This document shows positions 15,747-24,744 of a DNA stretch of 64,000 bases, one piece after another. The notes beneath the pieces are model-generated. The model was not told the DNA's origin. It ran no database searches and was given only the letters and a program-made list of their open reading frames with translations. Position 1 is the stretch's first letter. Every line of letters begins with the position of its first letter. This stretch comes from Burkholderia puraquae (GTDB lineage: Bacteria; Pseudomonadota; Gammaproteobacteria; Burkholderiales; Burkholderiaceae), in contig NZ_NBYX01000012.1 of NCBI RefSeq assembly GCF_002099195.1, forward strand, positions 124,878-188,877, given 5' to 3'. The translations under genes and the position numbers were made by a program.

Positions 15747-16688
15747 TCAGAGTTCGTACGATTCGGATTCGCCCTTGAGCGCCTGTTCGATCAGCTTGCG
15801 GTTCAGCGTCGGCGACAGCAGTTCGACGAGCGTATACACATAGCCGCGCAGGTAGGCACCCTGCTTGAGCGCGACGCGCGTCACGTTGCTGCCGAACAGG
15901 TGGCCGACCGGGATCAGCCGCAGGTTGCGATCGCGTTCGGGATTGAACGCGATGTCGGCCATGATGCCAACGCCGAGGCCGAGTTCGACGTAGGTCTTGA
16001 TCACATCGGCGTCGATCGCCTCGAGCACGATGTCCGGCGACAGCCCGCGCAGCGCGAACGCATGGTTGATCTTCTTGCGGCCCGCGAACGCATCGTCATA
16101 CGTGATCAGCGGATACTGCGCGAGATCGTCGAGCGTGACCGGCTTGCGTTCGAGCAGCGGATGGTCGGCCGGTACAACGGCCGCGTGGTGCCACTGGAAG
16201 CAGGGCAGCGACACGAGTTCCTTGTAGTCGGAGATCGCCTCGGTCGCGATCGCGAGATCGGCCTGGTCGTGGATCACCATCTCGGCGACCTGCGTCGGGC
16301 TGCCCTGCAGGATCGACAGGTGCACCTTCGGGAAGCGCTTCTTGAATTCGGCGATCGCGGCCGGCAGCGAGTAGCGGGCCTGCGTGTGGGTCGCGGCGAT
16401 GGTCAGGTTGCCCTGATCCTGTGCCGCATAATCTTTTCCGACCCTTTTCAGGCTTTCAACCTCCTGAAGAATCCGCTCGACCGACGCGAGGATGATCCTG
16501 CCGGGCTCCGTGAGCGAGCGCACGCGCTTGCCGTGCCGCGTGAAGATCTCGACGCCCAGCTCGTCCTCGAGCTCGATGATCGCCTTCGATACCCCCGGTT
16601 GCGACGTGTAGAGCGCCTTGGCGGCCTCGGTGAGATTGAAATTCTGCCGGACGGCCTCGCGCACGAAGCGAAATTGGTGCAGGTTCAT
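15747..16688 (-). CDS. cysB: LysR-type sulfur-assimilation regulator CysB
   Basis: CysB activates sulfate-assimilation genes and responds to acetylserine or APS in other bacteria. The 313-residue product has a helix-turn-helix at about 18-40 (LTEAAKALYTSQPGVSKAI) and the CysB effector-domain block TIAATHTQARY. It is divergent from cysI with 214 bp between start codons, which supports direct control. The Burkholderia paralogue SsuR is similar, but the cysI context favours CysB. AAGGG lies seven bases upstream of its ATG. Confidence 0.9.
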   Translation of the reverse strand: MNLHQFRFVREAVRQNFNLTEAAKALYTSQPGVSKAIIELEDELGVEIFTRHGKRVRSLTEPGRIILASVERILQEVESLKRVGKDYAAQDQGNLTIAATHTQARYSLPAAIAEFKKRFPKVHLSILQGSPTQVAEMVIHDQADLAIATEAISDYKELVSLPCFQWHHAAVVPADHPLLERKPVTLDDLAQYPLITYDDAFAGRKKINHAFALRGLSPDIVLEAIDADVIKTYVELGLGVGIMADIAFNPERDRNLRLIPVGHLFGSNVTRVALKQGAYLRGYVYTLVELLSPTLNRKLIEQALKGESESYEL

Positions 16689-16902
16689 TTATAACCCTTC
16701 CGCATATCAACAGAATTTTTTAGTCGTTTGAAATATAAGGCGAGTTTATTACGATTCACCGGAGTTTTTCAAATATGGATATCTGTTTTCGTCATTAGCA
16801 ATCCACCCGGCAGCGGATGGTGGCCGTGACGGCGGAACGGAGATTCGGGCGCGACGTGGCTAGGACGTCGCGCAGTCACCACGAAAACCCTGGGGTCCCC
16901 GA
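16689..16902 (+). promoter_or_regulatory. cysB-cysI divergent regulatory region with leader hairpin
   Basis: The first 110 bp (16705-16800) are much more AT-rich than the surroundings, as expected for divergent promoters and CysB binding. The second half contains a 9-bp perfect stem, GCGCGACGT with ACGTCGCGC (16849-16857 and 16865-16873), in the cysI leader. Neither a -35/-10 pair nor a CysB site can be defined with confidence. The cysI ribosome-binding site is poor, and the GGGG before its ATG sits in a small CTGGGGTCCCC palindrome. Confidence 0.5.
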
Positions 16903-18582
16903 ATGTATCAGTACGACCAATACGACCAGACGATCGTCGACGAGCGTGTCGCGCAGTACCGCGATCAGGTGCGCCGCCGGCTGTCGGGCGAGTTGAGCGA
17001 AGAGGAGTTCCGTCCGCTGCGCCTGCAGAACGGCCTCTACATGCAGCGTCACGCGTACATGCACCGCATCGCGATTCCTTACGGCAACCTGCGCAGCGAC
17101 CAGCTCCGGATGCTGGCGCGCATCGCCCGCGAACACGACCGCGGCTACGGTCACTTCTCGACCCGCTCGAACATCCAGTTCAACTGGATCGAGCTGGAAG
17201 ACACGCCCGAGATCCTCGCGAAGCTCGCGTCGGTGCAGATGCACGGCATCCAGACGTCGGGCAACTGCATCCGCAACATCACGGCCGACCAGTTCGCGGG
17301 CGTCGCCCAGGACGAAGAGATCGATCCGCGTCCGTGGTCGGAAATCCTGCGTCAGTGGTCGACGTTCCATCCCGAATTCGCGTGGCTGCCGCGCAAGTTC
17401 AAGATCGCGGTGTCGGGCTCGAAGGACGACCGCGCGGCCGTGCAGATCCACGACCTCGGCGTGTACCTGAAGAAGAACGCGCAGGGCGAAGTGGTCGCGA
17501 GCATCCTCGCGGGCGGCGGCCTCGGCCGTACCCCGATCATCGGTGCGGTGATCAAGGAAGACCTGCCGTGGCAGCACCTGCTCACCTACTGCGAAGCCGT
17601 GCTGCGCGTGTACAACCGCTACGGCCGCCGCGACAACCTGTACAAGGCGCGCATCAAGATCCTCGTGAAGGCGCTGTCGCCCGCGAAGTTCGCGCAGCAG
17701 GTCGAGGAAGAGTGGCAGCACCTGAAGGACGGCCCGTCGACGCTCACGCAGGCGGAAGTCGATCGCGTGTCGCAGTACTTCCAGCCGCCCGTCTACGAGA
17801 AGCTGGCCGATACCGATGCATCGTTCGAACAGCACCTGCTCGAGAACAAGGCGTTCGCGCGCTGGGTCGAGCGTAACGTCGCGCCGCACAAGGTGGCCGG
17901 CTATGCAGCCGTCACGCTGTCGTTGAAGGATCACCGCGTCGCGCCGGGCGATGCGACCGACCAGCAGATGGAGCTGGTGGCCGACTGGGCCGACGCATAC
18001 TCGTTCGGCGAGCTGCGCGTGTCGCACGAGCAGAACCTGATTCTCGCGAACGTGAAGAAGCGCGATCTGTTCGCGGTGTGGGAAAAGGCGAAGGCAGCCG
18101 GTTTCGCGACGCCGAACATCGGCTTGCTGACCGACATCATCGCGTGCCCGGGCGGCGACTTCTGCTCGCTCGCGAACGCGAAGTCGATCCCGATCGCGCT
18201 GGCGATCCAGCAGCGTTTCGACGATCTCGACTATGTGTACGACCTCGGCGACCTGTCGCTGAACATTTCCGGTTGCATGAACTCGTGCGGTCACCACCAC
18301 GTCGGCAACATCGGCATCCTCGGCGTCGACAAGGACGGTGCCGAGTGGTACCAGGTGTCGCTCGGCGGCGAGCAGGGCACGGGCCGGAACGGCGCGCGCC
18401 TCGGTCGCGTGATCGGGCCGTCGTTCTCGGCGGAAGAAGTGCCCGACGTGATCGCGAAGCTGATCGACACGTTCGTCGGATCGCGCGTGGACGGCGAGCG
18501 CTTCGTCGACACGTACGACCGCATCGGCATCGCGCCGTTCAAGGAGCGCGTGTATGCGGCGCGCCAGGCAGTGAACGCGTAA
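16903..18582 (+). CDS. cysI: Assimilatory sulfite reductase hemoprotein
   Basis: CysI reduces sulfite to sulfide by six electrons using siroheme coupled to a [4Fe-4S] cluster. The 559-residue product has the cluster cysteines C415 and C421 (CPGGDFC) and C458 and C462 (CMNSC). The N-terminal half carries substrate-binding Arg/Lys residues in the GYGHFSTRSNIQFNW block. No flavoprotein gene cysJ is nearby, so electrons probably come from ferredoxin or another donor. It heads cysI-DUF934-cysH-cysD-cysN-cobA, with a 25-bp gap to the next gene. Confidence 0.93.
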   Translation: MYQYDQYDQTIVDERVAQYRDQVRRRLSGELSEEEFRPLRLQNGLYMQRHAYMHRIAIPYGNLRSDQLRMLARIAREHDRGYGHFSTRSNIQFNWIELEDTPEILAKLASVQMHGIQTSGNCIRNITADQFAGVAQDEEIDPRPWSEILRQWSTFHPEFAWLPRKFKIAVSGSKDDRAAVQIHDLGVYLKKNAQGEVVASILAGGGLGRTPIIGAVIKEDLPWQHLLTYCEAVLRVYNRYGRRDNLYKARIKILVKALSPAKFAQQVEEEWQHLKDGPSTLTQAEVDRVSQYFQPPVYEKLADTDASFEQHLLENKAFARWVERNVAPHKVAGYAAVTLSLKDHRVAPGDATDQQMELVADWADAYSFGELRVSHEQNLILANVKKRDLFAVWEKAKAAGFATPNIGLLTDIIACPGGDFCSLANAKSIPIALAIQQRFDDLDYVYDLGDLSLNISGCMNSCGHHHVGNIGILGVDKDGAEWYQVSLGGEQGTGRNGARLGRVIGPSFSAEEVPDVIAKLIDTFVGSRVDGERFVDTYDRIGIAPFKERVYAARQAVNA

Positions 18583-18607
18583 CCAACCGGGTAGAAGGAA
18601 TTAGCAG

Positions 18608-19150
18608 ATGGCTTCGATTATCAAGAACCGCGCAGTGATCGACGATGCATGGCAGGTCGTGCGCGCGGCGGAAGACGGCGCACTGCCCGCGGTCGACGCG
18701 TTGCCGGCCGGCAAGGTGCTGGTGCCGTTCGCGTTGTGGCAGGCCGAGCGCGCGGCGCTCGTCGCCGCGAAGACGAAGGACGAGCTCGGCGTGTGGCTCG
18801 CACCGGACAGCGAGCCGGCCGACCTCGTGGCCGATTTCGGCGCGATTTCGCTGGTCGCCGTCGAGTTCCCGCGCTTCGCGGACGGCCGCGGCTACAGCAT
18901 CGCGCGCCTGCTGCGCGAGCGCCACGGCTGGACGGGCGAACTGCGCGCGATCGGCGACGTGCTGCGCGACCAGTTGCTGTACATGTCGCGTTGCGGCTTC
19001 GACGCATTCGCGGTGCGCGCCGACAAGGACATCCACGACGCGCTGAATGCGTTCACGGAATTCACGCAGCGTTACCAGGGCGCGTTCGACCAGCCCGAAC
19101 CGCTGTTCCGCCGCCGCGCCGCGGCGCCCGAAGCGAAGGTGGGCGCATGA
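18608..19150 (+). CDS. DUF934 family protein, sulfite-reduction associated
   Basis: DUF934 proteins are typically encoded between cysI and cysH and are assumed to assist sulfite reduction. The biochemical role is not established. The 180-residue product is soluble, with a conserved RGYSIARLLRERHGW segment near residues 97-111 and a DQLLYMSRCGFDAF segment near 122-135. It contains few cysteines, so it is unlikely to be an iron-sulfur protein. The ATG follows AGAAGGAATTAGC. Its stop overlaps the cysH start by 4 bp, implying translational coupling. Confidence 0.88.
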   Translation: MASIIKNRAVIDDAWQVVRAAEDGALPAVDALPAGKVLVPFALWQAERAALVAAKTKDELGVWLAPDSEPADLVADFGAISLVAVEFPRFADGRGYSIARLLRERHGWTGELRAIGDVLRDQLLYMSRCGFDAFAVRADKDIHDALNAFTEFTQRYQGAFDQPEPLFRRRAAAPEAKVGA

Positions 19151-19899
19151 GCACCGCGACCGCCACCGCGCTGACGCCGGAACTCGCCGCGAAGGTCGAG
19201 CGCCTCGACGCGCTGCTCGCGCAGATCGGCGCCCGTCACGAGAAGGTGAAGTTCGCGAGCAGCCTCGCGGCGGAAGACATGCTGCTGACGCACGCGATCC
19301 TGTCGAAGGGGGTGCGAATCGGCATCTTCTCGCTGAACACGGGCCGCCTGCATGCGGAAACGCTCGGCATGATCGATCGCGTGCGCGAGCGCTACGGCTA
19401 CGAGATCGAGCAGTTCCATCCGCGGCAGGATGCGGTCGACCAGTACGTCGCCGAGCACGGCCTGAACGCGTTCTACGAGAGCGTCGAGCTGCGCAAGTCG
19501 TGCTGCCACATCCGCAAGGTCGAGCCGCTGAACCGCGCGCTGTCGGACGTCGGCGCGTGGGTCACGGGCCAGCGCCGCGAGCAGTCGGTCACGCGTGCCG
19601 AGCTGCACGAGGAAGAACAGGACGAAGCGCGCGGGATCGCGAAGTACAATCCGCTCGCCGACTGGACTGAAAGCGACGTGTGGGCGTACCTTAAGGCGTT
19701 TGACGTGCCGGTGAACCCGCTGCATGCGCGCGGCTACCCGAGCATCGGCTGCGAGCCGTGTACGCGGGCGATCCGCCCCGGCGAGGACAGCCGCGCGGGC
19801 CGCTGGTGGTGGGAGTCGCGCGATACGAAGGAATGCGGGCTGCACGTCACGACGATCACGCCGATTCCCGTGGAAGCCGTTGCCGGCACCACGCACTGA
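19147..19899 (+). CDS. cysH: Assimilatory adenylyl-sulfate (APS) reductase
   Basis: The enzyme reduces APS to sulfite and AMP using thioredoxin. The 250-residue product has the two cysteine pairs C119-C120 and C202-C205 that bind a [4Fe-4S] cluster, plus the catalytic cysteine in KECGLH (C230). Those pairs mark the APS-using type rather than the PAPS reductase of enteric bacteria. Consistent with this, no APS kinase gene (cysC) is seen here. It overlaps the DUF934 gene by ATGA. Confidence 0.93.
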   Translation: MSTATATALTPELAAKVERLDALLAQIGARHEKVKFASSLAAEDMLLTHAILSKGVRIGIFSLNTGRLHAETLGMIDRVRERYGYEIEQFHPRQDAVDQYVAEHGLNAFYESVELRKSCCHIRKVEPLNRALSDVGAWVTGQRREQSVTRAELHEEEQDEARGIAKYNPLADWTESDVWAYLKAFDVPVNPLHARGYPSIGCEPCTRAIRPGEDSRAGRWWWESRDTKECGLHVTTITPIPVEAVAGTTH

Positions 19900-19975
19900 A
19901 AGCCCGACAAGAAACTGAATATTGCGCCGCCCGCGACAGCAGGCGGCACGAACCCAGAAGAGAAGGACTGAAATC

Positions 19976-20938
19976 ATGAGCACGACGCTCGAGCAATCCG
20001 CCTTTGCCCCGCCCGCCGGTGTCGACAACCGCATGGGCCACCTCGACTGGCTCGAAGCCGAGTCGATCCACATCCTGCGCGAACTGGTCGCCGAATGCAG
20101 CAAGCCGGCGCTGTTGTTCTCGGGCGGCAAGGATTCGGTCGTCGTGCTGCATCTGGCACTGAAGGCATTCGGCCTCGGCGCGAACCGCAAGACGACGCTG
20201 CCGTTCCCGCTCGTGCACATCGACACGGGCCACAACTATGAAGAAGTGATCGACTTCCGCGATCGCCGCGCGAAAGCGCTGGGTGCCGAGCTGGTCGTCG
20301 GCCACGTCGAGGATTCGATCGAGCGCGGCACGGTCGTGCTGCGCCGCGAAACCGATTCGCGCAATGCCGCGCAGGCCGTCACGCTGCTCGAGACGATCGA
20401 GCAGCACGGTTACACGGCGCTGATCGGCGGCGCGCGCCGCGACGAAGAGAAGGCGCGTGCGAAGGAACGCATCTTCTCGTTCCGTGACGAATTCGGCCAG
20501 TGGGATCCGAAGGCGCAGCGCCCGGAACTGTGGAGCCTGTACAACGCCCGCCTGCACAAGGGCGAGCACCTGCGCGTGTTCCCGATCTCGAACTGGACGG
20601 AACTCGACGTGTGGCAGTACATCGCGCGCGAGAACCTCGAACTGCCGTCGATCTATTACGCGCACCAGCGCGAGATCGTGCGCCGCAACGGGCTGCTCGT
20701 GCCCGTCACGCCGCTCACGCCGATGCGCGACGGCGAGACGAGCGAGCTTGCGCAGGTGCGCTTCCGCACGGTCGGCGACATTTCCTGCACGTGCCCCGTC
20801 GAGAGCGACGCGGACGACGTCGAGAAGATCATCGCCGAGACGGCGGTGACCGAGATCACCGAGCGCGGCGCGACCCGGATGGACGACCAGGCGTCCGAAG
20901 CCGCGATGGAACAGCGCAAGAAGCAAGGTTATTTCTGA
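19976..20938 (+). CDS. cysD: Sulfate adenylyltransferase subunit 2
   Basis: CysD forms APS from sulfate and ATP together with the GTPase CysN. The 320-residue product has the PP-loop SGGKDS near residue 45 and the conserved GGARRDEEKARAKERIFSFRD region. I start at 19976 because AGAAGGACTGAA precedes it and MSTTLEQSAF fits the family; a longer in-frame start at 19922 is less likely. Its stop lies 22 bp before cysN. Confidence 0.94.
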   Translation: MSTTLEQSAFAPPAGVDNRMGHLDWLEAESIHILRELVAECSKPALLFSGGKDSVVVLHLALKAFGLGANRKTTLPFPLVHIDTGHNYEEVIDFRDRRAKALGAELVVGHVEDSIERGTVVLRRETDSRNAAQAVTLLETIEQHGYTALIGGARRDEEKARAKERIFSFRDEFGQWDPKAQRPELWSLYNARLHKGEHLRVFPISNWTELDVWQYIARENLELPSIYYAHQREIVRRNGLLVPVTPLTPMRDGETSELAQVRFRTVGDISCTCPVESDADDVEKIIAETAVTEITERGATRMDDQASEAAMEQRKKQGYF

Positions 20939-20960
20939 AGCACACGAGGACATTCACATC

Positions 20961-22277
20961 ATGAGCATCATCGAGAACAACGAAGACCTCGGCGTGCTGC
21001 GCTTCATCACCGCGGGCAGCGTCGACGATGGCAAGAGCACGCTGATCGGCCGCCTGCTGTACGACAGCAAGGCCGTGCTGTCCGACCAGCTGTCCGCGCT
21101 GTCGCGCGCGAAGAACAAGCGCACGGTCGGCGACGAGCTCGATCTCGCGCTGCTGACCGACGGTCTCGAAGCCGAGCGCGAGCAGGGCATCACGATCGAC
21201 GTCGCGTACCGCTACTTCGCGACCGCGAAGCGCAAGTTCATCATCGCCGATACGCCGGGCCACGAACAGTACACGCGCAACATGGTGACGGGCGCATCGA
21301 CCGCGCACGCGGCGATCATCCTGATCGACGCGACGCGCGTGACGATCGAGAACGGTGTCGCGGACCTGCTGCCGCAGACCAAGCGCCACAGCGCGATCGT
21401 CAAGCTGCTCGCGCTGCAGCACGTGATCGTCGCGATCAACAAGATGGACCTCGTCGACTACAGCGAGGCGCGCTTCAACGAGATCCGCGACGCTTACGTC
21501 ACGCTCGCGAAGCAGCTCGGCCTGAGCGACGTGCGCTTCGTGCCGGTGTCGGCGCTGAAGGGCGACAACATCGTCGGCGCGAGCGAGCGCATGCCGTGGT
21601 ACGCGGGCGAGCCGCTGCTCGACGTGCTCGAATCGCTGCCGGTCGAGACGCAGGCGCATGACGCGCTGCGCTTCCCGGTGCAGTGGGTCGCGCGCCAGGA
21701 CGGCAGTTCGGCCGACGATTTCCGCGGCTACATGGGCCGTATCGAATCGGGCGAAGTGAAGGTCGGCGACGAGATCGTCGTGCTGCCGTCGAACCGCACG
21801 GCGACGGTCGCCGAGATCGTCGCGCCGGTGCCGGGCGGCACCGCGTCCGTCCCGCACGCATTCGCGGGCCAGGCCGTGACGATCCGCCTCGCGGAAGACG
21901 TCGACGTGTCGCGCGGCGACATGTTCGTCACGTCGGCCGAGCCGGTCGCACCGGCGAAGAAGCTCGAGGCCGATCTGTGCTGGTTCGACGAGATGCCGCT
22001 GTCGCTGCAGCGCAAGTACCTGCTGAAGCAGACCACCAGCACGGTGTTCGCGAAGATCGGTGGCGTCAAGCAGGTGCTCGACGTGCATACGCTGTCGCAC
22101 GCGACCGACCGTCACGAGCTGAAGATGAACGACATCGGCCGCGTCGCGCTGACGCTGCAAAAGCCGATCGTCTGCGATACGTACGACGCGCATCCGGGCA
22201 CCGGTGCGTTCGTGCTGATCGACGAGGCGACGCATCACACGGTCGCCGCGGGCATGATCCGGGCATTCTCGGCATAA
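20961..22277 (+). CDS. cysN: Sulfate adenylyltransferase subunit 1 (GTPase)
   Basis: CysN couples GTP hydrolysis to sulfate activation by CysD. The 438-residue protein has translational-GTPase motifs: G1 GSVDDGKST (about 16-24), G3 DTPGHEQY, and G4 NKMD. Beta-barrel domains resembling EF-Tu domains II and III follow. It lacks a fused APS kinase domain, which fits the APS-reductase type of CysH encoded next to it. The size is normal for an unfused CysN. Confidence 0.94.
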   Translation: MSIIENNEDLGVLRFITAGSVDDGKSTLIGRLLYDSKAVLSDQLSALSRAKNKRTVGDELDLALLTDGLEAEREQGITIDVAYRYFATAKRKFIIADTPGHEQYTRNMVTGASTAHAAIILIDATRVTIENGVADLLPQTKRHSAIVKLLALQHVIVAINKMDLVDYSEARFNEIRDAYVTLAKQLGLSDVRFVPVSALKGDNIVGASERMPWYAGEPLLDVLESLPVETQAHDALRFPVQWVARQDGSSADDFRGYMGRIESGEVKVGDEIVVLPSNRTATVAEIVAPVPGGTASVPHAFAGQAVTIRLAEDVDVSRGDMFVTSAEPVAPAKKLEADLCWFDEMPLSLQRKYLLKQTTSTVFAKIGGVKQVLDVHTLSHATDRHELKMNDIGRVALTLQKPIVCDTYDAHPGTGAFVLIDEATHHTVAAGMIRAFSA

Positions 22278-22350
22278 CCGGCGAGCCGCGCCGTCTCACG
22301 GCGGCGCGGGCCGGACGCCGCCGTAGCAGGAACCAGGCGAAGCGACAAAC

Positions 22351-23100
22351 ATGGGCAAGGTGTATCTGATCGGAGCAGGGCCGGGTGCGGCCGACCTCAT
22401 CACGGTGCGCGGCGCGCGGCTGCTCGGGCAGGCGGACGTCGTGCTGCACGACGCGCTCGTCGAGCCCGCGATGCTCGACTACGCGCCGAATGCGCGCCGG
22501 ATCGCGGTCGGCAAGCGCTGCGGGCAGCGCTCGACCGCGCAGCACTTCATCAACAAGCAGATCGTCGATGCGGCGCGCGAGCACGCGTGCGTCGTGCGGC
22601 TGAAGGGCGGCGACCCGATGCTGTTCGGTCGCGCTGAAGAGGAAATGCGTGCACTGGAAGCGGCCGGCATCGACTACGAGGTGGTGCCGGGCATCACCGC
22701 GGCGCTGGCCGGCGCGGCGACGCTGAAGCGCTCGCTGACGTTGCGCGGCGTGTCGCGCAGCGTTGCGTTTGCGACGCACAGCCGCGCGCCGGGCAGCGAC
22801 GAGATCCGCGAAGCCGCGCGCGCCGATTCGATCGTCTACTACATGGGCCGCGACAGCGCGCCCGGCATCGCGCAGGAGCTGATCGACGCGGGCCGCGCGC
22901 CGGCGACGCCGGTGGCGATCGTCGAAGCGTGCAGCACCGCGCGCGAGCGCACGCTGACGCTGACGCTCGCGCAGATGGCGGCGGGCGACGCGCAGGCGTG
23001 GCTCGATCCCGCGGAGCCGAGCCTGTTGATGATCGGCGATGCGTTCGCCGAGCGTGCCGGGCAGGCAAAGGCGGGCGATCCGCTGCGCAATGCCGCCTGA
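22351..23100 (+). CDS. cobA: Uroporphyrinogen-III C-methyltransferase
   Basis: The enzyme uses two SAM to make precorrin-2, the precursor of siroheme needed by CysI. The 249-residue protein corresponds to the CysG methyltransferase domain alone. It has the N-terminal YLIGAGPGAADLIT block (5-18), VRLKGGDP, and a GITAALAGAA segment. The fused CysG dehydrogenase/chelatase domain is absent. A short CbiX/SirB-type chelatase is encoded convergently at 23182-23565, which could supply the chelation step. Confidence 0.92.
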   Translation: MGKVYLIGAGPGAADLITVRGARLLGQADVVLHDALVEPAMLDYAPNARRIAVGKRCGQRSTAQHFINKQIVDAAREHACVVRLKGGDPMLFGRAEEEMRALEAAGIDYEVVPGITAALAGAATLKRSLTLRGVSRSVAFATHSRAPGSDEIREAARADSIVYYMGRDSAPGIAQELIDAGRAPATPVAIVEACSTARERTLTLTLAQMAAGDAQAWLDPAEPSLLMIGDAFAERAGQAKAGDPLRNAA

Positions 23101-23126
23101 GCGGATTCCGGCTGGAGTCCCAAACG

Positions 23127-23160
23127 AAAAAAGCGCTGGCGGAAGCCGGCGCTTTTTCTT
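23127..23160 (+). terminator. Intrinsic terminator after cobA
   Basis: A 13-bp stem (23128-23140 with 23145-23157, one G-T pair) closes a GGAA loop. It has A and T runs on the two sides, so it can act in both directions between the convergent cobA and chelatase genes. Confidence 0.9.
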
Positions 23161-23181
23161 TGGGGGCCGTGACAGCGTGAT

Positions 23182-23565
23182 TTACGCGTCGTCGCCGATC
23201 TGGTCGATGCAGTAGCGCGCGACCGCGTCGAGCACGCCGTCGTCTTCGCCGACGGCTGTCGCGCAGCGGATCTCGACACCGGGATGCGCGGCGCGGCAGG
23301 CGTCGACGAGCTGCGGCAGGTCGCGGCGGACATGGCCGCCCTGGCCGAAGAACACGGGCACCACGGTGATGTGCGAGCAGCCGGCCGCGACCTGCGCGGC
23401 GACCGCGTCACCGAGCGACGGCGTCATCAGTTCGAGGAACGCGAGCGACACGTGGGCTGCGGGGGAGGGGGCGCCGCGCAGCCGCGCGGCGAGCCGCTCG
23501 AACGGCTCGGCCCAGCGCGGGTCGCGGGCGCCGTGGCCGAACAGGACGATGCCGTGCGAACTCAT
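23182..23565 (-). CDS. Short CbiX/SirB-type sirohydrochlorin chelatase
   Basis: Small CbiX proteins insert Fe(II) or Co(II) into sirohydrochlorin as homodimers. The 127-residue product is half the size of SirB/CbiX-long. The two metal-binding histidines are H11 (GHGARD) and H78 (FFGQGGH). Its position next to the cys operon and cobA suggests siroheme iron insertion. The cobalamin genes further on make cobalt insertion conceivable, but no corrin-ring genes are present here. Confidence 0.85.
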   Translation of the reverse strand: MSSHGIVLFGHGARDPRWAEPFERLAARLRGAPSPAAHVSLAFLELMTPSLGDAVAAQVAAGCSHITVVPVFFGQGGHVRRDLPQLVDACRAAHPGVEIRCATAVGEDDGVLDAVARYCIDQIGDDA

Positions 23566-23592
23566 GTCGAAGCCTCCGTCATGACGCGGCGC

Positions 23593-24741
23593 TCAGTGCC
23601 GGTCGACCCACTTGAGCGCGAACAGGCCGAGCGCGAGATAGATCAGGCCCGGCGTTGCCGCGGTGAGCGGCGCGGGCCACGTGTTCAGCGTGCCGATGTG
23701 CGAGAACAGCGTATTGAGGAGCTGGAAGCTCATGCCGAGCATGATGCCGCCGAACACCTTCACGCCGACCACGCCCGCACGCGTGTGCAGGTACGCGAAC
23801 GGCAGCGACAGCACGAGCATCACGAACACCGCGAACGGATACAGCAGCTTGCGCCACAGCGCGATGTCGTAGCGCTGCGTGTCCTGCTGGTTCTCGCGCA
23901 AGTGCTGGATGTAGCGGAACAGGTTGATGATCGACATGCGCTCCGGCGACACGAGCAGCACCGACAGGATCTGCGGCGTCAGGTCCGAACGCAGCCGGTA
24001 TTCGGGCAGCGAGACCTGTTGCGACCGGTACACGGGGTTCAGCGCGTCGGCCGGCTCGCCGCTGATCGGCTTGATCGGCGTCAGCTCGGTCTCGGTGACC
24101 CCCTTCAGCAGCCAGTGGCCGGGCGGCTCGTAGCGGCCCGTTTGCGCGATCCGCACGTTCCGCAGCTGGAATTTCGAATCGAATTCGTAGATGCGCACGT
24201 TGCTGATCGTCGAATCGGGCGACAGGCTGCCGACGTTGACGAAGCGCGTGACCTGCTCGCCGTTTTCGCGGGCCGCGAGCGTGTCCTTCACCCACACGCC
24301 CGACTGGAAGTTCGACGACACCGACGCGCCGAGCGCCTGCAGCCGCACGCGTTCGGACAGCTGGTCGGCGTACGGGCCGACGAATTCGCCGATCAGGTAG
24401 GTGACGATCACGAGCGGCACGCCGATCTTCAACAGCGAGCGCAACGCCTGGTTGGTCGCGAGGCCCGACACGCGGAAGATCGTGAATTCCGAGTTCGCGG
24501 CCATCTGCGCGAACACGTAGATCGCACTGATCAGTGCGGCGACCGGGATGATTTCGTAGAAGCGCGACGGCGTCTGCAGCGCGACGCGCAGCACCGCGTA
24601 GCCGAACTTGTAGTTGCCGTGCCCGACCGAGTTCAGTTCGCTGATCAGGTCGAAGAAGAAGAACAGGCCCGAGAACGCGAACAGGATGAAGACGAACGTG
24701 ACGTAGATCTGTCGCGCGAAGTACTTTTCATAGAGCCGCAT
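23593..24741 (-). CDS. lptG: LPS export ABC transporter permease LptG
   Basis: LptG pairs with LptF and the LptB ATPase to extract lipopolysaccharide from the inner membrane. The 382-residue product starts MRLYEKYFARQIYVTF with a transmembrane helix. Three further helices cluster near the N- and C-terminal thirds around a periplasmic beta-jellyroll. It starts 3 bp after the lptF stop codon, so the two are translationally coupled. The C-terminal TM block is LLYPFAVFVMLVLSLPF. Confidence 0.93.
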   Translation of the reverse strand: MRLYEKYFARQIYVTFVFILFAFSGLFFFFDLISELNSVGHGNYKFGYAVLRVALQTPSRFYEIIPVAALISAIYVFAQMAANSEFTIFRVSGLATNQALRSLLKIGVPLVIVTYLIGEFVGPYADQLSERVRLQALGASVSSNFQSGVWVKDTLAARENGEQVTRFVNVGSLSPDSTISNVRIYEFDSKFQLRNVRIAQTGRYEPPGHWLLKGVTETELTPIKPISGEPADALNPVYRSQQVSLPEYRLRSDLTPQILSVLLVSPERMSIINLFRYIQHLRENQQDTQRYDIALWRKLLYPFAVFVMLVLSLPFAYLHTRAGVVGVKVFGGIMLGMSFQLLNTLFSHIGTLNTWPAPLTAATPGLIYLALGLFALKWVDRH

Positions 24742-24744
24742 CGA

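Noticed and set aside
16689-16707. TTATAACCCTTCCGCATAT as a candidate CysB binding site
   Set aside because: On the minus strand it contains the AAGGG Shine-Dalgarno of cysB immediately before its ATG, which explains the sequence more simply.
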